Counted from the first letter of the stretch, positions 8,749 to 17,942 are shown. The stretch is 64,000 nt of DNA from Cutibacterium avidum ATCC 25577 (GCF_000227295.1 NZ_JH165054.1:2309577-2373576); one strand, 5' to 3'. Numbers and translations are program-made. The notes: a model not told the origin generated them from the sequence alone.

Positions 8749-9361
8749 GGTCAATGACTCCCTGAGCCACCTCGCGCATCGACTTGCGCAGGTCCATGGC
8801 GGTCTTCTGGATCCACCGGAATGCCTCCGGCTCGGTGAGATCAAGGCTGGCCTGCAGGATGCCTTTGGCCTGGTCGACGATCTTGCGCGACTCCAGGCGC
8901 TCCTCCAAGTCCATGACCTCGTCCTCCACGCCGCGGATCTCGGCGAAGCGGGCCATGGCGATCTCGATGGCCGGAATGACGTCCGAGGCATCGAAGGGCT
9001 TGACGACGTAGGCCATCGCACCGGCCTCCTTGGCACGTTTAATGAGGTCGCGCTGGGAGAAGGCGGTCAGCATGACGACCGCACAGATGCGGTCCTCGGC
9101 GATCTTGTCGGCTGCAGTGATGCCGTCCATCTTCGGCATCTTGACGTCCATGACGACCAAGTCAGGTTCGAGCTCATTGGCGAGACGGACAGCTTCTTCG
9201 CCATCACTGGCCTGGCCGACGATCTCGTAACCGTGCTCCTCGAGAAGCTCGACGAGATCAAGGCGGATGAGAGCCTCGTCCTCGGCCACCACGACGCGCG
9301 GATGTTCCTTCTCCACCCCCGAATCAGAGGTCGACCGGGTGGGGTCCTGTGGCTTGCTCAC
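8729..9361 (-). CDS. pdtaR: ANTAR-domain response regulator (PdtaR type)
   Basis: 210 residues. The receiver domain has the phosphoacceptor Asp in VVMDVKMPKMDG, an acidic pocket (VVVAEDEALIRLD) and the Lys in YVVKPFD. A coiled linker leads to a C-terminal ANTAR RNA-binding domain (KIVDQAKGILQASLDLTEPEAFRWIQ). ANTAR regulators bind paired hairpins in nascent RNA and prevent termination. The length and sequence pattern match the mycobacterial Rv1626/PdtaR family, which acts with a PdtaS histidine kinase; no kinase gene is in the window. GTG at 9361 is chosen because AAGGA lies 6 nt before it; TTG at 9391 and ATG at 9376 are alternatives. Confidence 0.88.
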   Translation of the reverse strand: MSKPQDPTRSTSDSGVEKEHPRVVVAEDEALIRLDLVELLEEHGYEIVGQASDGEEAVRLANELEPDLVVMDVKMPKMDGITAADKIAEDRICAVVMLTAFSQRDLIKRAKEAGAMAYVVKPFDASDVIPAIEIAMARFAEIRGVEDEVMDLEERLESRKIVDQAKGILQASLDLTEPEAFRWIQKTAMDLRKSMREVAQGVIDHAENEK

Positions 9362-9551
9362 GGTGGTTCCTTGCATGTCGATCGTTGACAACTCGATTCA
9401 ATCCTAATGGTTGACAGGCCTTGACGCACCTGCAGGCGTGCCCGATCGTGACGGCATCTCCCTCAGTGACGACCGAATGGTCGATCAACGGCAACACCCA
9501 GTGGCCGCAAAATCGGCATACCGGCGCAACTGTGGCACAATGGGCGAGCCG

Positions 9552-9636
9552 GCCCGAGTGGCGGAATGGTAGACGCGGCGCACTCAAAATGCGCTGTCCT
9601 TGCGGGCGTAGGGGTTCGACTCCCCTCTCGGGCACC
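9552..9636 (+). tRNA. tRNA-Leu (anticodon CAA)
   Basis: The acceptor arms GCCCGAG (9552-9558) and CTCGGGC (9627-9633) pair perfectly. The anticodon stem GCGCA/TGCGC closes loop CTCAAAA with anticodon CAA. A long variable arm follows (class II tRNA) and the T arm is AGGGG-TTCGACT-CCCCT. The 3' end reads ACC then G, so the terminal CCA is not fully encoded. A possible -10 box, CACAAT, lies about 12 nt upstream. Confidence 0.95.
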
Positions 9637-9642
9637 GTCGGC

Positions 9643-10014
9643 TTACACCAGTGATCCCAGGGACAGGCCCAGGATCGCTGCCAGCGCTCCCGCAATGGCC
9701 ATCCCCAGACAGTGCAGAGCTCCCACGTTCATCCCACGGCTAGACGCGGTGCGCGAGGTCTCCACTGACGCCGTGCTGAAAGTCGTGAAGCCACCGCAGA
9801 ATCCGGTTCCCAGCGGACCCTTGAGACTCTGTGAGAATCCCACATGATTGAGAGCCACCGCGATGATGAATCCCAACAGCAGGGATCCCAGCACATTGAT
9901 GACGAGGGTTCCCACCGGCACTGGGGCCGGGAAACGAGAGTTGATGCGCGAGTCGAGCAAGAACCGCGTGACCGCACCAAGGCCACCAGCCAGGCAGACC
10001 CACAGCATCGTCAT
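9643..10014 (-). CDS. crcB: Fluoride channel CrcB/FluC, subunit 1
   Basis: A 123-residue protein with four predicted membrane helices. The GGLGAVTRFLLD N-terminal motif and the GFCGGFTTFSTASVE pore motif (Phe, Thr, Ser residues lining the fluoride path) are intact. FluC exports fluoride as a dimer. It overlaps the upstream crcB copy by 4 nt (ATGA), and both belong to one operon with the stress protein gene. In Gram-positive bacteria such tandem copies often form heterodimers. Confidence 0.92.
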   Translation of the reverse strand: MTMLWVCLAGGLGAVTRFLLDSRINSRFPAPVPVGTLVINVLGSLLLGFIIAVALNHVGFSQSLKGPLGTGFCGGFTTFSTASVETSRTASSRGMNVGALHCLGMAIAGALAAILGLSLGSLV

Positions 10015-10442
10015 GACGACCTCCGGCGAACTGCAGCACGCACCGTGGTAATCATGGCCCAGGCCAGGAAGGCACCTGCCGCGACACTCGTCAAGAGGTA
10101 GGTAATGCCCAACAGCCAGTGCCCAGACATGACACGCTGCCCGGTCTCCACTGCGAGGGTGGAATAGGTCGTGAACCCGCCAAGCAGGCCGGTACCAAGG
10201 CAGAGCCGAACCGCTCGGCGAATCCCCTCGTCAGGGCCAGCATGGACGAGAACTTCGAGCAGAGTCGCGAGCACGAAGGCCCCGACGAGATTGGTCACCA
10301 GGGTCGCCCAGGGCACACCGTCGGCAAGAGCCGGCCAGGCGTGGGCTATTTCGGCTCGCATGAGGGTACCCAGGCATCCCCCCAGGAAGACCAACCCCAC
10401 CAGTACCGGACGACGATCGAGAAATCCCGATCTCACTGCCAT
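10011..10442 (-). CDS. crcB: Fluoride channel CrcB/FluC, subunit 2
   Basis: A 143-residue paralogue of the next gene, with four membrane helices, the GLLGGFTTYSTLAVETG pore motif, but a less typical N-terminal motif (LGGCLGTLMRAEI). It overlaps the universal stress gene stop by 10 nt and the second crcB by 4 nt, indicating translational coupling. The divergence between the copies is consistent with a heterodimeric channel. No fluoride riboswitch pattern was seen upstream. Confidence 0.9.
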   Translation of the reverse strand: MAVRSGFLDRRPVLVGLVFLGGCLGTLMRAEIAHAWPALADGVPWATLVTNLVGAFVLATLLEVLVHAGPDEGIRRAVRLCLGTGLLGGFTTYSTLAVETGQRVMSGHWLLGITYLLTSVAAGAFLAWAMITTVRAAVRRRSS

Positions 10443-10993
10443 GGCGAGGAATCCTTCCAGTCGACGACGGCGGTGGGCACCACAAGTACCGGACGGTGCT
10501 GATGGTGAGACAGATTGGTCGCAATCGATCCACTCACGAATTCCTGGACCCGACGCCGGCGATGCGTTCTGGCTCCCACGACGAAGGCCGCAGCGTCAAT
10601 GGCTCGAGCGAGGTGGGTCAAGGCACGATCTGGCCGACCAGCGAGGTATTCCAGCCGCCACGGGACATCGCCGTCTCCCAAGACTGTCGAGATTTCCTCG
10701 GTCAGACCCTGACGGACGGTCTCGACGTCACCATCCATGGCGTCCGGGTCGATGGGTACAGACACCACCGACCCATCTGTGTTCTCCTCGACGACACAGC
10801 GCCGCTGATCAACGTGGGCGAAGACAATGTGGGAGGCCTTGGTCGCACGGGCCAGTGAGGCAGCCGTCAGGACCACCAGACTCGATTGCCCCGGAACCAC
10901 CGCGACGACGATGGGGTGACCGCGAAACTCGACCATTCGGGAGGGGTGCGGCTGAGGCACTGCGCCATCTTTCACCGCCATGTGTCCACTCAT
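10433..10993 (-). CDS. Universal stress protein (UspA domain)
   Basis: 186 residues with one Usp fold: GHPIVVAVVPGQSSLVVLTAASL at the start of the domain, and the ATP-binding type signature GARTHRRRRVQEFVSGSIA near the end, then the final strand PVLVVPTAV. The role in this operon with fluoride channels is unknown; Usp proteins accumulate under stress or anaerobic growth. Start ATG at 10993 is supported by GGGGGA 5 nt upstream; an open frame reaches back to 11086 without better signals. First gene of the usp-crcB-crcB operon. Confidence 0.82.
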   Translation of the reverse strand: MSGHMAVKDGAVPQPHPSRMVEFRGHPIVVAVVPGQSSLVVLTAASLARATKASHIVFAHVDQRRCVVEENTDGSVVSVPIDPDAMDGDVETVRQGLTEEISTVLGDGDVPWRLEYLAGRPDRALTHLARAIDAAAFVVGARTHRRRRVQEFVSGSIATNLSHHQHRPVLVVPTAVVDWKDSSPWQ

Positions 10994-11225
10994 GATCGTC
11001 CCCCGCATTGGAGGCCACGCGACTGCACGGGATCCATCGTCATCTCGCTCATTCATTGGTGCGAGGGCAGACTCCCACCCACGCATGACGGGGTAGGAAC
11101 CATCAGCCAGATCGGCAGTTCGGCATCGGCCAGGCGGGATCCATCGCCGTCACGGACCTTACCAGCCCCGTCCCCCACCTCGTCGAATCCTTCCGCGGTG
11201 CGGGCGGCGTCGCTCTCCCCGTCCG

Positions 11226-11268
11226 GAAAAGGCGGACGTCCCCCATCCCGGAAGGGGTGAGGGACGTC
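11226..11268 (-). terminator. Terminator after pyk, in a 300-base gap
   Basis: On the minus strand GACGTCCC and GGGACGTC pair around an inner C/G-rich stem, followed by CGCCTTTTCC, a short U run. It is 26 nt beyond the pyk stop. The rest of the gap to 10994 holds only the presumed usp promoter; I see no gene in it. Confidence 0.75.
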
Positions 11269-11293
11269 GCGACAATCGAGGTTCACCCGCCGA

Positions 11294-12727
11294 TCAGTCG
11301 TCCTCCTTGATGCGAAGGATGCGCAGATCGTTGGTCTTGCTGGGGATGTCCATCGGGGAGCCGGACAGCACGACGACGCGGTCGCCGACCGGCACGAAGC
11401 CCTTGTCACGCAGGTAGGCGTTGACCCAGCGGTACAGCTCCTCAGCGGTCTTGAAGACCGGGGTGACGACGGCGTGGGCGCCCCACACCCAGGCGAGATC
11501 CTTGGTGGTGGTCTCATCAGGGGTGAAGACGATGAGCGGGGTGCTCGGACGCAGACGGGCGATACGGCGAGCGGTGTCACCGGACTTGGTGAAGGCCACG
11601 ATGAACTTGGCCTCGGCACGTTCGGCGATCTCGGCAGCAGCCTTCGACATGATGCCGCCGGTGGTGTGCGGGTCCCAGTCGATCTTGGCGATCTTGTCCA
11701 GACCGTGAGCCTCGGTGGACTCCACGATCTTGGCCATGGTGCGGACGGTCTCGCCCGGGAAGTCGCCAACGCTGGTCTCAGCGGAGGTCATGACGCCGTC
11801 GGCACCGTCCAGGATGGCGTTGGCCACGTCGGCGGCCTCGGCGCGAGTCGGACGGGGAGCGTGGATCATCGACTCGAGCATCTGAGTGGCCACGATGGCG
11901 GGCTTGGCCTGCAGACGAGCCTTCTCGATGATCTGCTTCTGGATCAGCGGGACCTCCTCGAGCGGGCACTCGACGGCCATGTCGCCACGGGCAACCATGA
12001 CGGCGTCGAAGGCGTCGATGATCTCGTCGAGGTTCTCGATGGCCTGCGGCTTCTCGAGCTTGGCGATGACCGGGACGGTGCGTCCCTCCTCGTCCATGAT
12101 CTCGTGGACGCGGTCGATGTCGGAACCATGACGGACGAAGGACAGCGCGACGAGATCGATGCCGGCCTTGAGGGCCCAGCGCAGGTTCTCCTCGTCCTTC
12201 TCGGTCAGGGCCGGGATGGACACGGCGACACCGGGAAGGTTGATGCCCTTGTGGTCACCGACCGGACCGGCGACGGTGCAGTGGCAGTTGACGTCGTTGC
12301 CGCTGACGGAGTCAACCTGCAGGACGGTCTTGCCGTCGTCGATGAGGATGACGTCGCCAGCCTTGCAGTCCTCGGGCAGTCCCTTGAAGGTGGTGGAGAC
12401 GCGCTCCTGGTTGCCCATGATGTCGTCGGTGGTGATGGTGAACTTGTCACCAATCTCGAGGTCGATCTTGCCGTTCGACTCTCCCTCGGCCTTCTCGAAC
12501 AGGCCGGTACGGATCTTCGGGCCCTGCAGGTCGGCCAGGGCTGCCACGTTGAGCCCGAGCTCTTTCGAAACCGAGCGAACCAGGTCAAGACGCTCCTGGT
12601 GTTCGGTGTAGTCGCCGTGGCTCATGTTGAGGCGGGCGATGTTCATGCCAGCCTCCATGAGCTCCTTCATGGCGTCGTGGCTGGACACAGCGGGTCCAAG
12701 GGTGTTCACAATCTTAGCTCTACGCAC
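11294..12727 (-). CDS. pyk: Pyruvate kinase
   Basis: 477 residues. It starts RRAKIVNTLGPAVSS, the conserved N-terminal strand, and has the ARLNMSHG motif, the MVARGDMAVE active-site region, the Lys-containing VIAKLEKPQAIENL and the ATQMLESMI segment, then a C-terminal allosteric domain. It makes pyruvate and ATP from phosphoenolpyruvate, the last glycolytic step. GTG at 12727 is chosen from alignment to the usual family start; a GAGGGG lies only 2 nt before it. ATG at 12751 and 12769 are upstream alternatives with poorer signals, so a leaderless or slightly longer form is possible. Single gene with its own terminator. Confidence 0.93.
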   Translation of the reverse strand: MRRAKIVNTLGPAVSSHDAMKELMEAGMNIARLNMSHGDYTEHQERLDLVRSVSKELGLNVAALADLQGPKIRTGLFEKAEGESNGKIDLEIGDKFTITTDDIMGNQERVSTTFKGLPEDCKAGDVILIDDGKTVLQVDSVSGNDVNCHCTVAGPVGDHKGINLPGVAVSIPALTEKDEENLRWALKAGIDLVALSFVRHGSDIDRVHEIMDEEGRTVPVIAKLEKPQAIENLDEIIDAFDAVMVARGDMAVECPLEEVPLIQKQIIEKARLQAKPAIVATQMLESMIHAPRPTRAEAADVANAILDGADGVMTSAETSVGDFPGETVRTMAKIVESTEAHGLDKIAKIDWDPHTTGGIMSKAAAEIAERAEAKFIVAFTKSGDTARRIARLRPSTPLIVFTPDETTTKDLAWVWGAHAVVTPVFKTAEELYRWVNAYLRDKGFVPVGDRVVVLSGSPMDIPSKTNDLRILRIKEDD

Positions 12728-12845
12728 ACCCCTCACGATACCGCCCGACATCGCGGGAACCCGACTCAATGAGCCTCTCAGCGCCGGATGTACATCAGAC
12801 GTTCATCCATGATGCACGGATGACCACAGCCGACTGAGCGACTGT

Positions 12846-13766
12846 TCAGGCTTGCCTCACCACATCCAACGCGTGCTGAAGATCCTCGGACGGGTCCGAG
12901 CGGAACGTCACCCATTCGCCACGTCCTGGATGGGTGAATGACAGTTCCGCGGCATGCAACCACTGTCGCTCCAGTCCCAGTTCCTTGGCCAGCACCGGAT
13001 CACACCCGTAGAGCGGATCTCCACAGCAGGGATGTTTGACGGCTGCCATGTGCACCCGGATCTGGTGGGTTCGACCGGTCTCGAGATGCACCTTGAGCAG
13101 GGTCGCGTGACGGAAGGCCTCGATCGTCTCGTAGTGGGTGACGGAGTGACGCCCGCCGTCGACGATCGCCATCTTCCAGTCGTGACGATGATCACGACCG
13201 ATGGGGGCATCGATCGTTCCCGTGAAAGGATCGGGATGTCCCTGGACAAGGGCGAGATACACCTTGTCAACGGTTCGGTCCCGAAAGGCCTGCTTCAACA
13301 AGGTGTAGGCGTGCTCACTCTTGGCGACCACCATGAGACCGGAGGTTCCGACGTCGAGGCGCTGCACAATGCCCTGACGCTCCGGCGCCCCACTCGTGGA
13401 GATCGCGAATCCAGCGGCCGCCAGATGCTCGACGACGCTGGGACCGTCCCAGCCCAGAGACGGGTGAGCGGCCACACCAGCCGGCTTGTCGACGACGACG
13501 ATGTCAGAGTCATCGTGAACGATTCTCATCCCCTCGACGATCTGAGGGGTGATCGACGGGGTGGCGACGGGATCGGACAGATCGATGTCGAGCATCTGCC
13601 CCATGGCGACGCGAACAGACGCCCGGGACACCTTCTGCCCGTCCAGGAAGACCAACCCTTCCTCGATGAGATCGGCAATCCGGGATCGCGACACCCCGCT
13701 CATCCGAGCAGCAGCGACATCAACCCTCTCTCCGTCAAGACCATCAGGTACCAGCAGGACGCTCAC
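12846..13766 (-). CDS. rluD: RluA/RluD-family 23S rRNA pseudouridine synthase
   Basis: 306 residues. An S4 RNA-binding domain ([20 protein letters not shown]) precedes the synthase domain with the catalytic-Asp motif [15 protein letters not shown] (usual form HRLDxxTSG; here Gln replaces His, which occurs in actinobacterial members). The end has [20 protein letters not shown]. It isomerises uridines in large-subunit rRNA; the exact target is not determinable. The ATG overlaps the lspA stop by 4 nt, the common lspA-rluD pairing. Confidence 0.9.
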   Translation of the reverse strand: MSVLLVPDGLDGERVDVAAARMSGVSRSRIADLIEEGLVFLDGQKVSRASVRVAMGQMLDIDLSDPVATPSITPQIVEGMRIVHDDSDIVVVDKPAGVAAHPSLGWDGPSVVEHLAAAGFAISTSGAPERQGIVQRLDVGTSGLMVVAKSEHAYTLLKQAFRDRTVDKVYLALVQGHPDPFTGTIDAPIGRDHRHDWKMAIVDGGRHSVTHYETIEAFRHATLLKVHLETGRTHQIRVHMAAVKHPCCGDPLYGCDPVLAKELGLERQWLHAAELSFTHPGRGEWVTFRSDPSEDLQHALDVVRQA

Positions 13767-14332
13767 ATCTCCTCCTTCTCGTCGCGCTCCCCTCGCACAT
13801 TGTCATCCGTCGCATGACCTTCACCGTCGTGGCGCCCGAAGATCGACACCAGCACGACGAGGATCGCCGTACAGGTGATGAAGATGTCGGCGACGTTGAA
13901 GACCGCGAAATGCGGCAGGCTGATGAAGTCGACGACATGGCCACGCAATGGCCCAGGCTCCCGGAAGATGCGATCAGTGAGGTTGCCGCAGATACCAGCA
14001 ATGAGCATTCCGCAGGCGATGAGGGACCAACGATGACGAGCCTTCGGGACCCCCCACGTGCACACGACGATGAGCATCGCGACGGCGAAGAGGCTGATGA
14101 GGACGGTCGCCGTCGATCCCATGGAAAAGGCAGCACCCGGATTACGCAACAACCGCAGCGTGAAGAAACCACCAAGCCAGCTCGGCGGATCGTCGGGATC
14201 AAGATGAGCGACGGCCTCCGCCTTGGTCCATTGGTCAAGGCCATAGCCAGCCACCGCGATGACGACCATCACCAGACGCCAACGCCTGAGCTGCGCTCCT
14301 GTCAGCGCAGTCGGATCAGTGGGAGAGATCAC
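13763..14332 (-). CDS. lspA: Lipoprotein signal peptidase (signal peptidase II)
   Basis: 189 residues with four membrane helices. The catalytic Asp pair is in GNLTDRIF and [11 protein letters not shown], and the conserved RNPGAAFSM segment is present. It removes signal peptides from prolipoproteins after lipid attachment; the RNase lipoprotein at 54430-54873 would be a substrate. The GTG at 14332 overlaps the upstream stop as GTGA; an open frame continues upstream but inside the previous gene. The acidic tail after residue 170 is not conserved. Confidence 0.93.
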   Translation of the reverse strand: MISPTDPTALTGAQLRRWRLVMVVIAVAGYGLDQWTKAEAVAHLDPDDPPSWLGGFFTLRLLRNPGAAFSMGSTATVLISLFAVAMLIVVCTWGVPKARHRWSLIACGMLIAGICGNLTDRIFREPGPLRGHVVDFISLPHFAVFNVADIFITCTAILVVLVSIFGRHDGEGHATDDNVRGERDEKEEM

Positions 14333-14751
14333 CGGCGCTCTTCGCGCTGCTTGCACTTGACGCACATGGTGGCTCGCGGGAAGGCCTGCAGACGAGCCTT
14401 TCCAACGGCCTTGCCACAGGACTCGCAGGTACCCCAGGTACCCTCGTCGAGCAGCTGGAGAGCGAGCTTCGACTGGTCGTAGACGGCACGGGCGTTGCGC
14501 GTGACGGAGATCTCCTGGTCACGCTCGAACTGGGAGGAACCGACGTCGATGGTGTCCATGCCGGCACCGTCGTTGCCCTGCTTCATGAGATCGGCAAGGT
14601 CATTCTCGGCCTTGGCAAGGGCGGTACCCATCCTGTGGACGTCCGACTCCAGGGCGTCGATGATCTCGCGAACCTCATCGGCCGTCCATGGCTCATCGCC
14701 GTCGCGCACCGGCAGGGAGGCGGCGATGGCCTCGGCATCATGATCTGACAT
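14329..14751 (-). CDS. TraR/DksA-type zinc-finger protein
   Basis: 140 residues with a coiled-coil N-terminal half and a C-terminal C4 zinc finger, CESCGKAVGKARLQAFPRATMCVKCK. DksA-family proteins enter the RNA polymerase secondary channel; the typical DxxDxA coiled-coil tip is not clear here. ATG at 14751 has GGAGAG 5 nt upstream; ATG at 14808 (AGGTG upstream) would add 19 residues. It is translationally coupled to lspA. Confidence 0.82.
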   Translation of the reverse strand: MSDHDAEAIAASLPVRDGDEPWTADEVREIIDALESDVHRMGTALAKAENDLADLMKQGNDGAGMDTIDVGSSQFERDQEISVTRNARAVYDQSKLALQLLDEGTWGTCESCGKAVGKARLQAFPRATMCVKCKQREERR

Positions 14752-14912
14752 GGAACTCTCCATCGTCATGCGGGGATCGTCCCCGGCTTGGTGGTGTGTG
14801 CCGCTCATGTCATCACCTACGTGGGAGGTGCATGAACTGTGGGCAGACATTACACCCATGCCACTCACCCGTCATCCTCGTCGCCGGCTCCGAGATTGGC
14901 CACCAGATGAAC

Positions 14913-14950
14913 GACGCCGTGCCCCGGTCATGTGACCAGGGCACGGCGTC
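14913..14950 (-). terminator. Long hairpin terminator after divIVA
   Basis: A near-perfect 38-nt hairpin: GACGCCGTGCCC and GGGCACGGCGTC pair, with an inner GGTCA/TGACC stem. It starts 17 nt beyond the divIVA stop and separates that gene from the dksA-lspA-rluD group. Confidence 0.85.
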
Positions 14951-14967
14951 TTGGAAAGTGTATCGCG

Positions 14968-16059
14968 TCAGTTCTGCTGCTGGCCGCGGCCAATGAGAGC
15001 GTCGAGACGCGGGGTGGACGAATCACCCGGAGCAACGCGGTTCTCCGACTTGAGCAGCTCGGGCAGCTCGGCGGGCTCGAAGACGCCATTCTCCAAGTTG
15101 TCAGCCTGAGCACGCAGGTGGGAGGTGAGAGCATCGCGGTAGCTCGCCTCGAAGGAGCGCAGGTGGTCGACATCGCCTGCCAAGGTGTCACGCTCTGCCT
15201 CGAGCTCGCGGAAGAGCTCGGTGCGGCGGGTCTGGGCATCGGCATTGACCTTGTCAGCGTTGCTCTTGGCGTCCGAGGTCATCTTCTCGGCATTGACGCG
15301 GGCGCTGGACTCGATGCGCTCGGCACGGGTCTGGGCATCGATGGTGAGCTCGTGAGCCTTGGTCTCGGCAGCCTGAACCTTGCGACCGGCCTCCTCCTCA
15401 GCCTCGTGGACGACACGCTCGGCGTCGGCGAGGGCCAGCTCAACCATGCGGACAACGGCCGGAGAGGCCTCGGCGCTGGTGGTCACGACAAGCTTCTGGA
15501 CGCCATCCTCGGTGGTCGTCGGCTGCTGTTGGGCGACCGAGGAAGTACGGCTACGGGCAGCAAGGGCATGGGCATCACGCAGCTGGGCGCCAAGACGCTC
15601 GTTCTCGCTGCGCAGGCGGGCAACCTCGGCCGGGTCGATGTCCTGGCCCGGGCGCTGGGTGGCCCGACGCAGCTCCTCGATCTCGGACTGCAGGGAAGCC
15701 TTCTCCTGCTCGATCTGGTGGGCGCGGTTCTCGGCCTCCTGCTGGGCGGCCTTGGCACGATCGACCTCACCGGAATCAACCGCCGGACGATCATTCTGTT
15801 GGGAGCGCAGCTCCTCGATCTGGGCACGGAGGTGCTCGTTCTCGTCGACGAGCTCCTGATCGGCCTTCTGCTCACCCTGGTCGCCGGACCTAAGCGCCTC
15901 GACCTGGGCCTTGAGACGCTCATTCTCGTCGGTGAGGGTCATGAACGCCGCTTCAACCTTGTCGACGAAATCATCGACTTCAATGGCGCGGTAGCCCTCG
16001 CCGGGGCGTTTGACCATCGGGAAACGAACCTTGCGCACCTCTTCGAGGGTCAGCGTCAT
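14968..16059 (-). CDS. divIVA: DivIVA/Wag31-like polar growth protein
   Basis: 363 residues. The N-terminal DivIVA domain reads MTLTLEEVRKVRFPMVKRPG then GYRAIEVDDFVDKVEAAF, followed by long coiled-coil segments (about 40-120 and 190-310) separated by a low-complexity linker. DivIVA proteins bind curved membrane and steer polar wall synthesis in Actinobacteria. ATG at 16059 has GGAG 7 nt upstream; the open frame continues upstream without homology. A 151-nt gap to yggT probably holds its own promoter. It is longer than mycobacterial Wag31 (about 260), with extra Ala/Glu-rich coiled coil. Confidence 0.93.
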   Translation of the reverse strand: MTLTLEEVRKVRFPMVKRPGEGYRAIEVDDFVDKVEAAFMTLTDENERLKAQVEALRSGDQGEQKADQELVDENEHLRAQIEELRSQQNDRPAVDSGEVDRAKAAQQEAENRAHQIEQEKASLQSEIEELRRATQRPGQDIDPAEVARLRSENERLGAQLRDAHALAARSRTSSVAQQQPTTTEDGVQKLVVTTSAEASPAVVRMVELALADAERVVHEAEEEAGRKVQAAETKAHELTIDAQTRAERIESSARVNAEKMTSDAKSNADKVNADAQTRRTELFRELEAERDTLAGDVDHLRSFEASYRDALTSHLRAQADNLENGVFEPAELPELLKSENRVAPGDSSTPRLDALIGRGQQQN

Positions 16060-16210
16060 TGTGCACTCCAAGATGTCGGGAACAGTCAGGACCCGTGAGG
16101 CGGACCGTATGGTCCGGGGTGGACACGAGATGTCGACAAGGGTACTCCACCGCGGCGCTCGCGTCACTCGGGAGGCTCAACCTCACCTTCGGGGTATGGC
16201 CAATACCCCC

Positions 16211-16501
16211 TCACCAGAAGACGGCGACAACCAGCCTCTGAAGGACGGCCAGCAGGACGAAAACGATGATGAACCCGACCGAGAATCCGACATTGCCGAA
16301 CCTCACCGGCGGCACAAGTCGATCAAAGAACTTGATCGGCGGATCCGTGATCGTGTAGACGATCTCAAACACCACTGCCAATGCGCCGTGCGGCTCGAAA
16401 TCGCGCACCAGCAACGGCACCCAAGACATGAGCATCCGCACGATGAGCAACACCGTGTAAATCTGAATGAGCCACGTGAGAATGGTCCCGGCCAGGATCA
16501 T
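16211..16501 (-). CDS. yggT: YggT-family membrane protein
   Basis: 96 residues with two hydrophobic segments (ILAGTILTWLIQIYTVLLIV; SVGFIIVFVLLAVLQRLVVA) and the conserved RMLMSWVP and TDPPIKFFDRLVPP motifs. The family is linked to division-site or osmotic functions and sits between sepF and divIVA in most actinobacterial clusters. ATG at 16501 has GGAG 6 nt upstream; 11 nt separate it from sepF. Confidence 0.9.
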   Translation of the reverse strand: MILAGTILTWLIQIYTVLLIVRMLMSWVPLLVRDFEPHGALAVVFEIVYTITDPPIKFFDRLVPPVRFGNVGFSVGFIIVFVLLAVLQRLVVAVFW

Positions 16502-16512
16502 GGCTGACTCCG

Positions 16513-17028
16513 TCAGGACTGGTTGAAGAACCCGCCACTGGCGATGCGGGCCTTGTCCTCCGGGGTGACATTGACATTGCGCGGGCACAGCAGGAAGACC
16601 TTGCTCGTCACCCGCTCGATGGTTCCTCGCAGACCGAAGATGAGACCGGCAGCGAAATCGACCAGGCGCTTGGCGTCGGCGTCGTCCATCTCGGTGAGGT
16701 TCATGATGACGGGAATGCCGTCACGGAACTGCTCGCCAATCGTCCGAGCCTCGTTGTAATTGCGCGGATGGACGGTCAGGATGCGGTTGATGTCGGCGAT
16801 GCTCGGCTCGTCGAGCTCCGGGCGACGCTGCTGGACCGCCTTGTGTTCCCTGCCGCGCTGCCCGGTGGAGTCGTGATGATGCAACTGGGTCACCTCCGAA
16901 GATGGCTCGTACCCGTCGTCGGAGTAGACCTCCGTGGTGAGCTCCTCGTCCGGAAGATCCTCCTCGTCGTAGCGACGATCGTCGACAATGCCGACATACG
17001 AGGCGATCTTCCTGCCGATTCCTGCCAT
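16513..17028 (-). CDS. sepF: Cell division protein SepF
   Basis: 171 residues. An N-terminal amphipathic membrane-binding helix ([15 protein letters not shown]), an acidic disordered linker, then the SepF core ([45 protein letters not shown]). SepF tethers FtsZ to the membrane, taking the role of FtsA, which is absent here. ATG at 17028 has AAGGAG 6 nt upstream. 127 nt separate it from pgeF, so it may also have a promoter of its own. Confidence 0.95.
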   Translation of the reverse strand: MAGIGRKIASYVGIVDDRRYDEEDLPDEELTTEVYSDDGYEPSSEVTQLHHHDSTGQRGREHKAVQQRRPELDEPSIADINRILTVHPRNYNEARTIGEQFRDGIPVIMNLTEMDDADAKRLVDFAAGLIFGLRGTIERVTSKVFLLCPRNVNVTPEDKARIASGGFFNQS

Positions 17029-17155
17029 CTGGAGCTCCTTCTCGTGGGTGCGTCCCCAAGACGGGGATCTCACCATTCAAGCCTGCCACGGATATTGCCA
17101 CGGTTTGACGAGACACGCGAACTGCTGACACATCATGGACCGGCGGGATCCGTCC

Positions 17156-17941
17156 TCATCGAGGGTTGGAAGTCCTCCACACCAGACCGGCAAGACGTCC
17201 CGCACCGTGATCCCTCCGGTGGGAGAACAGATCTTGTCCCTCAAAGGTACAGGGGTCAAGCCCGACTGCTGCCACGCCCAGGGACTCCAGCTGGACCAGG
17301 GCTCCGGCACCCAGATCAAGGGCCGGAGTCCCTCGACGAGTCACGGCCCGGGTTGCCGGGTACTCGGCCCACACCTGCTCTGCCATGTCAGCGGGGACCT
17401 CATAACAGTTGCCGCAAATATGAGGCCCCACCCATGCCAGCACGTCAGTGGCTCCCATGTCTCGCATGGCGCTGACGGTGGCCGGAAGGACCCCCGCCAG
17501 GAATCCCACTCGACCGGCGTGAGCAACCCCGATGACACCAGTTTTCGGGTCAGCCAGCACGACGGGCATGCAATCGGCGACCCGAATGGCCAGTGCGACC
17601 CCGGGGAGGACGGTGACCATGGCATCAGCGACGGGGAGTTTCCGCTGGCCTGCGACGCGGTCTCCAAGATAGCGTTGCGGAGTCCACCCCTCGACGTCGT
17701 CAGCCCCGACTCGCCACACGTCCTTGCCGTGCACCTGATGACAGACCATCACCGGACCAAGGCCGAGGCGGGCACGCAGCGCCTCCAGGTGCTCGAGAAC
17801 GGCGGGATCCTCGTCAGTGCGTCCGAGATTGAACCCGTCGAAACCGTGACCACCCAGGCCCCGGCCGGCAGGGTCGACGCGATCCGTGAAGGCGACCCCA
17901 ACGCCATTGTTGGCGTCGGGGTCGATGACGAATCTCAGCAC
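17156..17941 (-). CDS. pgeF: Peptidoglycan editing factor PgeF / polyphenol oxidase (YfiH) family
   Basis: 261 residues of the DUF152 fold. The metal/catalytic residues appear as His in VMVCHQVHG, Cys in RVADCMPVV and His in GVAHAGRVGF. The family has been described as purine nucleoside phosphorylase/adenosine deaminase and as peptidoglycan editing factor. The usual HAGWRG motif is here HAGRVGF, a substitution. GTG at 17941 begins 1 nt after the ftsZ stop, so the two are coupled. The yggS gene that normally follows in related clusters is missing. Confidence 0.88.
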   Translation of the reverse strand: MLRFVIDPDANNGVGVAFTDRVDPAGRGLGGHGFDGFNLGRTDEDPAVLEHLEALRARLGLGPVMVCHQVHGKDVWRVGADDVEGWTPQRYLGDRVAGQRKLPVADAMVTVLPGVALAIRVADCMPVVLADPKTGVIGVAHAGRVGFLAGVLPATVSAMRDMGATDVLAWVGPHICGNCYEVPADMAEQVWAEYPATRAVTRRGTPALDLGAGALVQLESLGVAAVGLDPCTFEGQDLFSHRRDHGAGRLAGLVWRTSNPR

Positions 17942-17942
17942 G

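Noticed and set aside
11474-12772. 432-codon open frame antisense to pyk
   Set aside because: Antisense to a conserved gene in GC-rich DNA; low-complexity Gly/Leu/Asp composition and no start signals.
14932-16098. 388-codon open frame antisense to divIVA
   Set aside because: A shadow of the coiled-coil codon pattern in divIVA; no family signature.
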